From contig NZ_BJTG01000004.1 of assembly GCF_013340205.1 (NCBI RefSeq), forward strand, positions 186,001 to 250,000: a DNA stretch of 64,000 bases, given 5' to 3'. Shown piece after piece: positions 55,927-64,000 of this stretch. How positions within the stretch are numbered: position 1 is the stretch's first letter; each line of letters starts with the position of its first letter. The translations under genes and the position numbers were made by a program. The notes beneath the pieces were generated by a model that saw only the letters and a program-made list of their open reading frames with translations, had not been told where the DNA came from and searched no databases. Origin of the DNA: Anaeromyxobacter diazotrophicus. GTDB taxonomy: Bacteria > Myxococcota > Myxococcia > Myxococcales > Anaeromyxobacteraceae.

Positions 55927-56784
55927 ATGCTGGAACGCGCCGTCCTCGCCGCCCTGCGCGGCGTCCCCAAGAACGCCCTCTCGCGGCTGGTGGGAGGGCT
56001 CACCCGCGCCCGCGCGCCGCGCCCGGTGCGGCTCGCCGCCATGCGCGCCTTCGCGGCCCGCTACGGGATCGACCTGTCGGAGTGCGGGGAGCTCGAGACC
56101 TTCCGCACCTTCGGCGAGTTCTTCGCCCGGCCGCTCCGGGCGGGGGCGCGCCCCGTCGCCCCCGGCGACGAGGTGCTCGTCTCGCCGGTGGACGGCGTGG
56201 TCTCGCAGGCGGGGCTCGCCGAGGGCGGCCGCCTCGTCCAGGCCAAGGGGCTCGACTACACCCTGGAGGCGCTGCTCGCCGACCCCGCGCTCGCCGCCCG
56301 CTTCCGCGGCGGGCCCTTCGCGACGATCTACCTCTCCCCGCGCGACTACCACCGCATCCACTTCCCGCTGGGGGGCGCGGTCACCGGCTACCGCTACGTG
56401 CCGGGCCGGCTCTGGCCGGTGAACCCCGCCTCGGTGCGCGGGGTGCCGGGGCTCTTCACGGTGAACGAGCGGCTCGTCACCTCGCTCGAGACCCCCCTCG
56501 GCGCCTGCGCGGTGATCGCGGTCGGCGCCACCATCGTGGGCCGCATCCGCGCCTTCTACGACCCCACCATCCCGGTCTCGAACCTGCCGCGCGCCACCCC
56601 GGTCGCGCGCGAGTACCCGACCCCCATGCCGGTCGAGAAGGGCCAGGAGCTGGGCGCCTTCGAGATGGGCTCGACGGTGATCCTCCTGCTCGAGCGCGGC
56701 CGCGCCGCGCTGCGCCCGGGGCTCGCGGAGGGGACGCGGGTGCGGGTCGGCGAGGCGATCGGCGGCCCCGCGGCCTCCGCCTAG
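55927..56784 (+). CDS. psd: phosphatidylserine decarboxylase
   Basis: 285 residues. [64 protein letters not shown] and the self-cleavage site EMGSTVIL near residue 252. The usual L-G-S-T is M-G-S-T here, but the G-S cleavage pair that forms the pyruvoyl group is intact. It makes phosphatidylethanolamine at the inner membrane. Divergent from the phosphodiesterase gene (94-nt gap). Confidence 0.94.
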   Translation: MLERAVLAALRGVPKNALSRLVGGLTRARAPRPVRLAAMRAFAARYGIDLSECGELETFRTFGEFFARPLRAGARPVAPGDEVLVSPVDGVVSQAGLAEGGRLVQAKGLDYTLEALLADPALAARFRGGPFATIYLSPRDYHRIHFPLGGAVTGYRYVPGRLWPVNPASVRGVPGLFTVNERLVTSLETPLGACAVIAVGATIVGRIRAFYDPTIPVSNLPRATPVAREYPTPMPVEKGQELGAFEMGSTVILLLERGRAALRPGLAEGTRVRVGEAIGGPAASA

Positions 56785-56793
56785 CGGGCCGGC

Positions 56794-58365
56794 GTGACGA
56801 GGGGCGAGCGCGCCGCCGCGGTCCTCCTGCTCGCCGGCGCGGCGCTGCCGTTCTGGGCCGGGCGCTTCCTGCCGCTGCTCGACCTCCCGCAGCACCTCGG
56901 CCTGGCCGCGGTGATCGCCCGCGCCGGCGACCCGGCGAGCCCGTTCGGGCGCTACTACCTCCTCGACGGCGGCGTCACGCCGTACTGGGGGTACTACGGC
57001 GCGATGTGGCTGCTCACCCGCGCGCTCCCGGTGGAGCTCGCCAGCCGCGTGCTCCTCTCCGCCTACGCGGCCGGCCTTCCGCTCGCCGCCGCCTACCTGC
57101 TGCGGAGCTTCGGGCGCGACGCGCGCTGGGCCGCGTTCGCGCTCCCGCTCGTGTGGAGCACGAACCTCTTCCTCGGCTTCGCCACCTTCCTGCTGTCGCT
57201 GCCGCTCTTCCTCCTCGCGCTCGGCCTGGTCGAGCGGCACCTCGCGGCGGAGCGGACCGGGGCGGCGCGGAGCCTGGCGGTCGCGCTCGCCGCCGCGCTC
57301 GTCTTCCTCTGCCACGCGCAGGCGTACCTGCTGCTCGGGCTCGGCGCGCTCGTGCTCCTCGCCGCCCACGCCCGCGGCCCGCGCTGGCTCGCCGCCCGCG
57401 GCGCCGCCTTCGTCCCCTCGCTGGCGCTCTTCGCCGCCTGGTTCGGGCCGCGCTTCGCGGCCGGCGCGGCGAGCGTCGAGGAGCACACGGCGCGGCACCG
57501 CACCTACGGCGGCCTCGCGCGGCTCGGCGCCGTCTGGGAGCCGTGGCGGACCGTGCTGGGCGCCGCCCCGGAGCGGCTCTTCGGGTCCTTCACCGACCGG
57601 TCCGACCAGCTCCTCGGGGCGGCGGCCGGGGCGCTGTTCCTGGCCGCGCTGGCGTCCTCCTGGGGGCCGGCCCCGCTCCCGGCCCCGCGGGGGGAGGCGG
57701 GCGCCGCGCCGGGCAGGCCGCGCCGCTGGCTCCTCGCGCACCGCTGTGACCTCCTCGCCGCGGCGCTCGCGCTCGCCTACCTCCTCGCGCCGATCGAGAT
57801 CTCGGGGCAGTGGTACGTCGGCCCGCGCCACCTCGTCTTCGCGGCGCTGGCGCTGCCCCTCCTCCTGGCGCGGCCCCCCAGCGGCCGCCGCCGGTGGCTG
57901 GCCGGGGGCGCGGCGGCGGCGGGGCTCCTCCTGGCCGGCGACGCGGCGCTCCAGATCCGCGCCTTCCAGCGGCAGGTGGGCGACTTCGGCGCCCTCGCGC
58001 GCGCGCTGCCGCTGGGCGGGCGCGTGCTGGGGCTGCCCTTCGACCTCGGCGCCGCCGGGCCGGTGCGGCTCTGGCCGCTCCTCCACTTCGCCTGCTACGA
58101 GCAGGTGCTCGCCGGGGGCGACGTCGGCTTCAGCTTCGCCGGGCTGCCCTCGATCCCGGTCCGCTACCGCCCCGGCATGCAGGCGCCGCATCCGTACGAG
58201 TGGCGGCCGGAGGAGCTCGACTGGGCGGCGATGGGCGCCGCCTACGACGCCTTCCTGGTGAGCGGCGCGCCGCGCGGGCGCGGCGGGGCGGAGCTCGTCC
58301 GGCACGCCGAGCCGGTGGCGCGGGCCGGCCCGTTCACGCTGTGGCGCCCGCGGCGGCCGCGCTGA
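56794..58365 (+). CDS. polytopic membrane protein, glycosyltransferase-39-like topology
   Basis: 523 residues, GTG start, ~10-11 membrane segments up to ~residue 395 followed by a ~125-residue soluble tail. The first periplasmic loop carries acidic residues (PLLDLPQHLGLAAV, DGGVTPYWGYY) as in lipid-linked-sugar or polyprenyl transferases, but no family signature is clear. It starts 9 nt after psd, so may be co-transcribed with it; a role in envelope lipid or glycan is an inference. Confidence 0.6.
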   Translation: MTRGERAAAVLLLAGAALPFWAGRFLPLLDLPQHLGLAAVIARAGDPASPFGRYYLLDGGVTPYWGYYGAMWLLTRALPVELASRVLLSAYAAGLPLAAAYLLRSFGRDARWAAFALPLVWSTNLFLGFATFLLSLPLFLLALGLVERHLAAERTGAARSLAVALAAALVFLCHAQAYLLLGLGALVLLAAHARGPRWLAARGAAFVPSLALFAAWFGPRFAAGAASVEEHTARHRTYGGLARLGAVWEPWRTVLGAAPERLFGSFTDRSDQLLGAAAGALFLAALASSWGPAPLPAPRGEAGAAPGRPRRWLLAHRCDLLAAALALAYLLAPIEISGQWYVGPRHLVFAALALPLLLARPPSGRRRWLAGGAAAAGLLLAGDAALQIRAFQRQVGDFGALARALPLGGRVLGLPFDLGAAGPVRLWPLLHFACYEQVLAGGDVGFSFAGLPSIPVRYRPGMQAPHPYEWRPEELDWAAMGAAYDAFLVSGAPRGRGGAELVRHAEPVARAGPFTLWRPRRPR

Positions 58366-58392
58366 GCGTTTGACCGGCCCGACCCTTTCCTC

Positions 58393-58398
58393 TAGATC
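58393..58398 (+). promoter_or_regulatory. -10-like element 8 nt before hisS
   Basis: TAGATC, 8 nt before the ATG; no Shine-Dalgarno sequence between. Confidence 0.35.
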
Positions 58399-58406
58399 CC
58401 GCGCCC

Positions 58407-59654
58407 ATGAAGATCTCGGGCGTGAAGGGCATGAACGACCTCTTGCCGGGCGTCGTCGGCCGCTGGCAGGAGATGGAGCGCGTCGCGCGGGAGGTGTTCG
58501 CGCTCTACGGCTACCGCGAGGTGCGCACCCCGGCGGTCGAGCCGGCGGCGCTCTTCGCCCGCGGGGTGGGCGAGGCCACCGACATCGTGAAGAAGGAGAT
58601 GTACGTCTTCGAGGACAAGGGCGAGGAGCGCCTGGCCCTGCGCCCCGAGGCGACCGCCGGGCTCGTCCGCGCCTACATCGAGCACGGCTGCCACGTCGAC
58701 GGCGTCCAGAAGTGGTTCCTGATGGGCCCGATGTTCCGGCGCGAGCGCCCGCAGAAGGGCCGCTACCGCCAGTTCCACCAGATCGACTGCGAGTGCTTCG
58801 GGGTGGCGGAGCCCGGCATCGACGTGGAGCAGATCGCCATGCTCCACGACTACCTCGGCCGCCTGGGCGTGAAGGCCGAGCTCAAGCTCAACACCGTGGG
58901 CGACGGGCAGTGCCGCCCCGCCTACCTGGCCGACCTCAAGGCGTGGCTCACCGAGCGCAAGGGCCAGCTCTGCGCCGACTGCAACGAGCGCATCGAGCGC
59001 AACCCCCTGCGCGTCCTCGACTGCAAGGTGGAGAGCTGCCAGCCGGTGCTGGCGCAGGCGCCGCGGCTCCTCGACCGGCTGTGCGACGGCTGCCGCGACC
59101 ACTTCGCGGCGGTCCGGAGCGGTCTCGACGCCCTGGGGGTGGAGTACCGGCTCGACCCGCGCCTCGTGCGCGGGCTCGACTACTACGTCCGCACCGCCTA
59201 CGAGTTCTCGAGCGACGCGCTCGGCTCCCAGTCGGCGGTGGCCGGCGGCGGCCGCTACGACGGGCTCGTCGAGACGCTCGGCGGGCAGCCGACGCCCGGC
59301 ATCGGCTACGCGCTCGGGCAGGAGCGGCTCGCGCTCATCCTGGAGGCGATCGGGCGCCCCATCCCCGAGGCGCGCCCGCAGGTGTTCTTCGTGGCGGCCG
59401 ACGAGGCCGGCGCGCGCGAGGCGCCGGTGTGGGCGGCCCGGCTGCGCAAGGCGGGCGTGCCGTGCGAGCTCGACCCGCGAGGCGGAAAGCTGGCGCGGCA
59501 GTTCAAGCAGGCGGAGCGGGTGCGGGCGCGCTACGCGGTCGTGCTGGGCGGGAACGAGGTCGCGAGCGGGCAGGCGAAGCTGAAGGACCTCGACACCCGC
59601 GAGGAGACCCCCGTCGCCCTGGCGGAGCTGGCGAGCCGGCTTGCCTCGCGGTGA
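58407..59654 (+). CDS. hisS: histidyl-tRNA synthetase
   Basis: 415 residues. Class II motifs: motif 1 EVRTPAVEPAALFARGVGEA, motif 2 GPMFRRERPQKGRYRQFHQI, the histidine-specific GLDYYVRTAYEFSSDALGSQ and motif 3 PGIGYALGQERLALILEAIG. C-terminal anticodon-binding domain with LARQFKQAERVRARYAVVLG. It charges tRNA-His. ATG lies 41 nt past the membrane protein stop. Confidence 0.96.
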   Translation: MKISGVKGMNDLLPGVVGRWQEMERVAREVFALYGYREVRTPAVEPAALFARGVGEATDIVKKEMYVFEDKGEERLALRPEATAGLVRAYIEHGCHVDGVQKWFLMGPMFRRERPQKGRYRQFHQIDCECFGVAEPGIDVEQIAMLHDYLGRLGVKAELKLNTVGDGQCRPAYLADLKAWLTERKGQLCADCNERIERNPLRVLDCKVESCQPVLAQAPRLLDRLCDGCRDHFAAVRSGLDALGVEYRLDPRLVRGLDYYVRTAYEFSSDALGSQSAVAGGGRYDGLVETLGGQPTPGIGYALGQERLALILEAIGRPIPEARPQVFFVAADEAGAREAPVWAARLRKAGVPCELDPRGGKLARQFKQAERVRARYAVVLGGNEVASGQAKLKDLDTREETPVALAELASRLASR

Positions 59655-59661
59655 CCTCCGC

Positions 59662-59682
59662 GGCGGGGGACGAGCCCCCGCC
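59662..59682. repeat. dispersed palindromic repeat, copy 2
   Basis: GGCGGGGG-ACGAG-CCCCCGCC followed by CTACCGGAAC, in the hisS-miaA gap; the inverse of the copy at 13340-13360. Confidence 0.65.
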
Positions 59683-59735
59683 CTACCGGAACCGGAGCGC
59701 CGCGGGGCGGGGGCCCGCCCGCGGGGGGGCGCGCC

Positions 59736-60656
59736 GTGATCTCCGTCCTCTGCATCGCCGGCCCGACCGCCTCGGGCAAGACCGCGCTCGCGGTGGCGCT
59801 CGCGCGCCGGCTGGGCGGCGAGATCGTGAGCGCGGACTCGCAGCAGGTGTACCGGGGGCTCGACGCGGGCACCGCCAAGCCCACCCCCGAGGAGCGCGCC
59901 GCCGTTCCGCACCACCTGCTCGACGTGGCCGAGCCGGGGGAGGGGATGGACGCCGCGCGCTGGGCGGCGCTCGCGGACGAGGCCATCGCCGGCATCGCCG
60001 CGCGCGGGCGGCTCCCCATCGTGGCGGGCGGGACCGGCCTCTACCTGCGGGCGCTCCTGCGCGGGGTGGCCGAGGCGCCCGGGCGCGACCCGGCGCTGCG
60101 GGCGCGGCTGGAGGAGGAGGCGGCGCGCGAGGGCCGGCCGGCGCTGCACCGGCGGCTGGCGGAGGTCGACCCGGCGGCCGCGGCCCGGATCGGCCCCAAC
60201 GACCTCGTCCGCGTGGTGCGCGCCCTCGAGATCGCGGCCGGGGGGCGGACGCAGACGGAGGTGTTCGCCGGCCACGCCTTCGCCGCGGCGCGTTACCGGT
60301 ACCGGCTCCTGGCGCTCGATCCGCCCCGCGCCGAGCTCCACGCCCGCATCGACGCCCGGGTGCCCCTCCTGTTCTCGCGCGGGCTGCTCGCCGAGACCGC
60401 CGCGCTCCTCGCGCGCCATGGCGGACGGCTCCCGGCCAAGCTCCCCCTCGGCTACGCCGAGGCGGCCGAGGTGCTGGCGGGCCGGCTCGAGCCGGGCGAG
60501 GCGACGCGGCGGGTCCAGGTGGCCCACCGGCGCTACGCGCGGCGGCAGGTGGTCTGGCTCCGCGGCGAGCGCGAGGTGGAGTGGCTCGCACCACCCGTCG
60601 ACCCGGACGCGCTCGCCGCCGGGCTCGCGGCATGGCGCGCCGCGGCAGCGCCCTGA
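59736..60656 (+). CDS. miaA: tRNA dimethylallyltransferase
   Basis: 306 residues, GTG start. P-loop CIAGPTASGKTALAVALARR, EIVSADSQQVYRGLDAGTAK, HHLLDVAEPGEGMDAARWAA, PIVAGGTGLYLRALLRG, RIGPNDLVRVVRALEIAAGG and YARRQVVWLRGE. It adds the isopentenyl group to A37 of tRNAs reading UNN codons. Confidence 0.96.
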   Translation: MISVLCIAGPTASGKTALAVALARRLGGEIVSADSQQVYRGLDAGTAKPTPEERAAVPHHLLDVAEPGEGMDAARWAALADEAIAGIAARGRLPIVAGGTGLYLRALLRGVAEAPGRDPALRARLEEEAAREGRPALHRRLAEVDPAAAARIGPNDLVRVVRALEIAAGGRTQTEVFAGHAFAAARYRYRLLALDPPRAELHARIDARVPLLFSRGLLAETAALLARHGGRLPAKLPLGYAEAAEVLAGRLEPGEATRRVQVAHRRYARRQVVWLRGEREVEWLAPPVDPDALAAGLAAWRAAAAP

Positions 60657-60708
60657 CGCGCCGCGCCGGGCGCGAACGCCTGGGGCGCATGCCGGGCGCG
60701 AGGGAGCG

Positions 60709-60717
60709 TGCTATAAG
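60709..60717 (+). promoter_or_regulatory. extended -10 element 11 nt before accA
   Basis: TGCTATAAG, the best match to consensus of this set in the window, 11 nt before the ATG with no Shine-Dalgarno sequence between. Confidence 0.5.
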
Positions 60718-60728
60718 CGCCCGCACCC

Positions 60729-61697
60729 ATGGCACGACCCGCCTACGTCATCGACTTCGAGCGGCCGCTCATCGCCCTCGAGTCCAAGATCGCCGAGCTG
60801 AAGCAGCTCTCCGGTGGCGCCGCCGTCGACTTCACCGAGGAGATCGTCAAGCTCGAGAAGAAGGCGAAGAAGCTGCAGGCCGAGATCTTCAGCGACCTCA
60901 CCCGCTGGCAGACGGTCCAGCTCGCCCGCCACCCGAACCGGCCCTACTTCCTCGACTACCTCGGCGCGCTGTTCACCGACTTCTTCGAGGTGGAGGGCGA
61001 CCGCCGCTTCGCCGCCGACCACGCCATCGTCGGCGGGTTCGCGCGCTTCGACGGCGAGCCGGTGGTGGTGCTGGGCCAGCAGAAGGGGCGCAACACCAAG
61101 GAGAACCTGCACCGCAACTTCGGGATGGTCCGGCCCGAGGGCTACCGCAAGGCGCGGCGGCTCTTCGACCTGGCGGAGCGCTTCCGGCGGCCGGTGCTGT
61201 GCTTCATCGACACGCCCGGCGCCTACCCCGGCATCGGTGCCGAGGAGCGCGGCCAGGCCGAGGCGATCGCGGTGAACCTCGAGGTCATGTCGAGCCTCTC
61301 GGTGCCGAGCATCTCGGTCGTCATCGGCGAGGGTGCCTCCGGCGGCGCCATCGGCATCGGCGTCACGAACCGCATCCTGATGCTCCAGTACGCCTGGTAC
61401 AACGTCATCTCCCCGGAGAGCTGCAGCTCGATCCTCTACCGCGACGCCACCAAGGCACAGAAGAGCGCCGAGGCGCTCCGGCTCACCGCGCGCGACCTCA
61501 AGGAGTTCGGCATCATCGACGAGATCGTGAAGGAGTCGGCGGGCGGCGCCCACCGCGATCCCGCCGAGACCGCCGGCTTCGTGCAGGACGCGCTGCGCCG
61601 CCACCTGGCCGAGCTGAAGCAGCTCTCGCCCGAGGGCCTGGTCGAGGATCGCTACCGGAAGTTCCGCGCCATGGGCGTCTTCACCAGCGAGGCCTGA
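60729..61697 (+). CDS. accA: acetyl-CoA carboxylase carboxyltransferase alpha subunit
   Basis: 322 residues, AccA-type crotonase fold: FERPLIALESKIAELKQLSG coiled N-terminus, RPYFLDYLGALFTDFFEVEG, GRNTKENLHRNFGMVRPEGY, CFIDTPGAYPGIGAEERGQA and the oxyanion segment VIGEGASGGAIGIGVTNRIL with YNVISPESCSSILYRDATKA. No zinc finger, as that belongs to AccD, which is not in this window. It makes malonyl-CoA for fatty acid synthesis. Confidence 0.97.
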   Translation: MARPAYVIDFERPLIALESKIAELKQLSGGAAVDFTEEIVKLEKKAKKLQAEIFSDLTRWQTVQLARHPNRPYFLDYLGALFTDFFEVEGDRRFAADHAIVGGFARFDGEPVVVLGQQKGRNTKENLHRNFGMVRPEGYRKARRLFDLAERFRRPVLCFIDTPGAYPGIGAEERGQAEAIAVNLEVMSSLSVPSISVVIGEGASGGAIGIGVTNRILMLQYAWYNVISPESCSSILYRDATKAQKSAEALRLTARDLKEFGIIDEIVKESAGGAHRDPAETAGFVQDALRRHLAELKQLSPEGLVEDRYRKFRAMGVFTSEA

Positions 61698-61736
61698 GGT
61701 ACCGCTCGGGGCGGGGGGAGAGGTATATAGATCGGC

Positions 61737-62828
61737 ATGCTCCCGGTCCCGCCGTACGTCGCCGCGCTGCAGCCCTACGTCCCCGGCAAGCCCATCGAGG
61801 AGGTCGAGCGGGAGTACGGCGTCTCGAACGTCGCGAAGCTCGCCTCGAACGAGAACGCGCTCGGCCCCTCACCCCGCGCGGTCGCGGCGGCGCGCGAGGC
61901 GTGCGCCAAGGTGCACCTCTATCCGGACGGCTCCGCCTTCGCGCTGCGCGGCGCGCTGGCGAGGAAGCTCGGCGTCACCCCCGAGGAGCTCGCGGTCGGG
62001 AACGGCTCCAACGAGCTGCTCGAGCTCGTGGTCCGCACCTTCGTGGCCGAGGGCGAGGAGACGCTCACGGCCGAGGGGAGCTTCGTGGTGTACCGGCTCG
62101 CCAGCCAGGCCCACGGGCGGCGCTGCGTCGAGGCCCCCATGCGCGAGCGCCGGTACGACCTGCGCGCGCTGGCCGAGCGGCTCTCGCGCCGGACCCGTGT
62201 CGTCTTCCTCGCCAACCCCGACAACCCCAACGGCACCTACTTCTCCGAGGCGGAGCTGCGCGCGTTCCTGGAGGCCGTCCCGCGCGACGTGCTGGTGGTG
62301 CTGGACGAGGCGTACGTCGAGTTCGTCGACGCGAAGGACTTCCCCGACGCGCTGGCGCTGCGCCGCCGCTTCCCGCAGCTCGCCGTCTCGCGCACCTTCT
62401 CCAAGATCTACGGGCTGGCCGGGCTGCGCCTCGGCTACCTGGTGGCGAGCCCGGAGGTGGTGGCCTTCCTCGACCGCGTGCGCGCCCCGTTCAACACCAG
62501 CCTGCCGGCGCAGGCGGCGGGCGTGGCGGCGCTCGAGGACGAGGAGCACCTGGCCCGCAGCCGCGCGCTGGTGGCGAGCGAGCGGCCCTTCCTCTCCGCC
62601 GGCCTGCGCGCGCTCGGCGCGACCGTGTGGCCGTCGCAGACGAACTTCGTGCTGGCCGACTTCCCCGGCCGCCCCGGCGGCGCGCTCTTCGAGGCGCTCC
62701 TGCGCGAGGGCGTGGTGGTGCGGCCCATGGGCGGCTACGGGATGCCCACCGGCCAGCGGATCACCCTCGGCCTGCGCGCGGAGAACGAGAAGCTGCTCGG
62801 CGCGCTGAAGAAGCTCCTCCGCGCATGA
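61737..62828 (+). CDS. hisC: histidinol-phosphate aminotransferase
   Basis: 363 residues, fold-type I PLP enzyme. NVAKLASNENALGPSPRAVA, VGNGSNELLELVVRTFVAEG, FLANPDNPNGTYFSEAELRA, VVLDEAYVEFVD and the Schiff-base Lys in VSRTFSKIYGLAGLRLGYLV. The last segment GMPTGQRITLGLRAENEKLL is typical of HisC. It converts imidazole acetol phosphate and glutamate. TATATAG lies just upstream. Confidence 0.93.
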   Translation: MLPVPPYVAALQPYVPGKPIEEVEREYGVSNVAKLASNENALGPSPRAVAAAREACAKVHLYPDGSAFALRGALARKLGVTPEELAVGNGSNELLELVVRTFVAEGEETLTAEGSFVVYRLASQAHGRRCVEAPMRERRYDLRALAERLSRRTRVVFLANPDNPNGTYFSEAELRAFLEAVPRDVLVVLDEAYVEFVDAKDFPDALALRRRFPQLAVSRTFSKIYGLAGLRLGYLVASPEVVAFLDRVRAPFNTSLPAQAAGVAALEDEEHLARSRALVASERPFLSAGLRALGATVWPSQTNFVLADFPGRPGGALFEALLREGVVVRPMGGYGMPTGQRITLGLRAENEKLLGALKKLLRA

Positions 62829-63619
62829 CGAAGCGAACGGCGAGCGGAGGCGGAGCCGGAGGAGGCTCTGCCGGAGCGAGCGGGGGGCATGGGGGGGCAG
62901 CAGGCCCCCCCATCTCCAGACGTCCTTTCATCGTCGCCATCGACGGGCCGGCCGGCGCCGGCAAGAGCACCGCCGCCCGCCGGCTGGCGGGGCGGCTCGG
63001 GTTCGCCATGGTGGACACCGGCGCCATCTACCGCGCGGTGGCGCTGGCGGCGACCCGCGCCGGGGTCGCGTTCGACGACGACGCCCGCCTCGGTGACCTC
63101 CTGCCGGGGTTGGCCATCCGCTTCGAGCCCGCGCCCGGGGGCGGCCAGTGCGTGCTGCTCGATGGCGAGGACGTCTCGGCGGAGATCCGGACCGCCCCCA
63201 TCTCGCTCGGCGCGAGCGCCGTCTCCGCCCGGCCGGTGGTGCGCGCCGCGCTCCTCGGCCTGCAGCAGCGGCTCGCCACCGCCGCCGGCCACCGCGGGGC
63301 CGTGCTCGAGGGCCGCGACATCGGGACGGTGGTCTTCCCCGACGCCGACGTGAAGTTCTTCCTCACCGCGACGCCCGAGGTGCGGGCGCGCCGCCGCCAC
63401 GACGAGCTGGTGGCGAAGGGCCAGCCGAGCACGCTCGCGCAGGTGCTCGCGGACCAGCAGAAGCGCGACCGCGACGACAGCGAGCGGGCGGTGGCGCCCC
63501 TGCGTCCGGCGGACGACGCGCTGCTCGTGGACACGAGCGGGCTGCCGCTCGACGGGGTAGTGGAGGCGCTGGCGGACGAGGTCCGGGCCCGGCTGGCCGC
63601 GCGGGCCCAGCCCGGCTAG
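62825..63619 (+). CDS. cmk: cytidylate kinase
   Basis: 264 residues, ATG overlapping the hisC stop (ATGA). A low-complexity Gly/Ala/Ser-rich N-terminus (~35 residues) precedes the kinase core: P-loop IVAIDGPAGAGKSTAARRLA, VDTGAIYRAVALAATRAGVA, AVLEGRDIGTVVFPDADVKF, RARRRHDELVAKGQP and KRDRDDSERAVAPLRPADDA. It phosphorylates CMP/dCMP. The extended N-terminus is not typical; ATG/GTG codons downstream in that stretch are possible true starts. Confidence 0.94.
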   Translation: MTKRTASGGGAGGGSAGASGGHGGAAGPPISRRPFIVAIDGPAGAGKSTAARRLAGRLGFAMVDTGAIYRAVALAATRAGVAFDDDARLGDLLPGLAIRFEPAPGGGQCVLLDGEDVSAEIRTAPISLGASAVSARPVVRAALLGLQQRLATAAGHRGAVLEGRDIGTVVFPDADVKFFLTATPEVRARRRHDELVAKGQPSTLAQVLADQQKRDRDDSERAVAPLRPADDALLVDTSGLPLDGVVEALADEVRARLAARAQPG

Positions 63620-63631
63620 GATGCGCCGCGG

Positions 63632-64000
63632 ATGGACGGGCTGGAGCGCGCCTACGGACCGAAGGAGTGCGGGAGCTGCCGGCTGTGGCGCCCCATCCTG
63701 GAGGACGAGCGCGGGCCGATCGGCCCCTGCCGCCTGCGCGTCCGCACCGGCGACTTCCCTGGCTCGGCGCCCCGCTGCGAGCGCTACCTGGCGCGGGACG
63801 AGGCGCTGCCGGCCAGGCCCCCGCCGCCCCCGACCCGCCGCCACGCCGCGGCGCCACCGCGCGTGCACCACGCCGAGCCTCTCGCCCCCGGGCAAGGACC
63901 GGGTGGGGCCGCGCTGGACCACGACATCCCCGAGGAGATCCTCCACATGACGCGCGAGGAGTTCGCCCAGGCCATCCGCGACGTGCTGCGCGAGGAGCAG
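63632..64000 (+). CDS. Cys-rich hypothetical protein (3' end beyond window)
   Basis: 123 residues visible with no stop before the window edge. ATG 63632 starts 12 nt after cmk. Four cysteines lie in the first 50 residues (KECGSCRLW...IGPCRLRV...APRCERYL), resembling a small zinc- or iron-binding knuckle, followed by a Pro-rich linker and a helical acidic region (DIPEEILHMTREEFAQAIRD). Family not recognised. Confidence 0.6.
   Translation, partial: MDGLERAYGPKECGSCRLWRPILEDERGPIGPCRLRVRTGDFPGSAPRCERYLARDEALPARPPPPPTRRHAAAPPRVHHAEPLAPGQGPGGAALDHDIPEEILHMTREEFAQAIRDVLREEQ

Noticed and set aside
58370-63619. A plus-strand frame open for 1749 codons across hisS, miaA, accA, hisC and cmk
   Set aside because: Its last 264 codons are the real cmk; the rest is an Arg/Ala/Pro-rich shadow of genes in other frames, caused by scarcity of stop codons at this GC content.

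Overview
The window is very GC-rich (roughly 70-75% by eye) with strong G/C third-position bias throughout. Gene content points to a soil or sediment myxobacterium, most likely the Anaeromyxobacter group: a lysine 5,6-aminomutase fermentation cassette, ACR3/ArsC and ArsP-type arsenic genes, a multi-HAMP chemoreceptor, a TIGR04563-like ribbon-helix-helix protein, the ftsH-folP-cdaA-cdaR-glmM order and HNH genes of a repeated type. This assignment is an inference from gene content; no marker gene was searched.

Layout. 1-7.8 kb: the end of a chrB-like chromate-resistance gene, a Met/Gly/His-rich lipoprotein, a ferritin-like protein, a lone response-regulator receiver domain, a MarR regulator and two ClC chloride transporters lying tail to tail. 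7.9-13.2 kb: arsenic and thiol-redox island (acr3-arsC; then lipoprotein thioredoxin, CcdA, ArsR, ArsP-type permease and mini-thioredoxin in one tightly overlapping operon, with a methyltransferase between). 13.4-24.4 kb: oxidoreductase, tRNA-Arg(CCT), YbaK, a Tat-exported protein interrupted by an in-frame TGA, a GGDEF cyclase, a chemoreceptor with a separate sCache protein, a hydroxyacid dehydrogenase, a DASS anion transporter and a CCA-adding/poly(A) polymerase-family enzyme. 24.4-32.6 kb: histidine kinase, mnmA, FAD oxidoreductase, lysine-degradation operon (kamD, lipoprotein, kamE, kal, kce), HU and PilZ. 32.6-41.5 kb: beta-barrel-like protein, amtB with a sigma-54-type promoter, a large multicopper oxidase, and a block of envelope/TPR unknowns plus an RHH regulator. 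41.9-52 kb: conserved housekeeping run tilS, ftsH, folP, cdaA, cdaR, glmM, pdxJ, acpS, nnr, tsaE. 52-64 kb: repeat-rich gap, HNH gene, glutamine amidotransferase, a rhodanese with an in-frame TGA, phosphodiesterase, psd, a membrane protein, hisS, miaA, accA, hisC, cmk and a truncated Cys-rich gene.

The most notable signal is two genes whose reading frame continues in good coding sequence through a TGA codon followed by a stem-loop at SECIS-like spacing. For the rhodanese (54890-55270) the TGA lies two codons after the catalytic-loop cysteine, where I recall related proteins carrying cysteine, so selenocysteine is the best reading. The second (15342-16214) is a weaker candidate that could be a plain nonsense mutation. 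Other points are a recurrent TGC-TAnnnT extended -10 element, several housekeeping genes whose -10 element sits 8-11 nt from an ATG with no Shine-Dalgarno sequence (candidate leaderless mRNAs), an orphan minus-strand terminator at 41.65 kb hinting at a small RNA, and a dispersed palindromic repeat, one copy of which lies inside a coding sequence.
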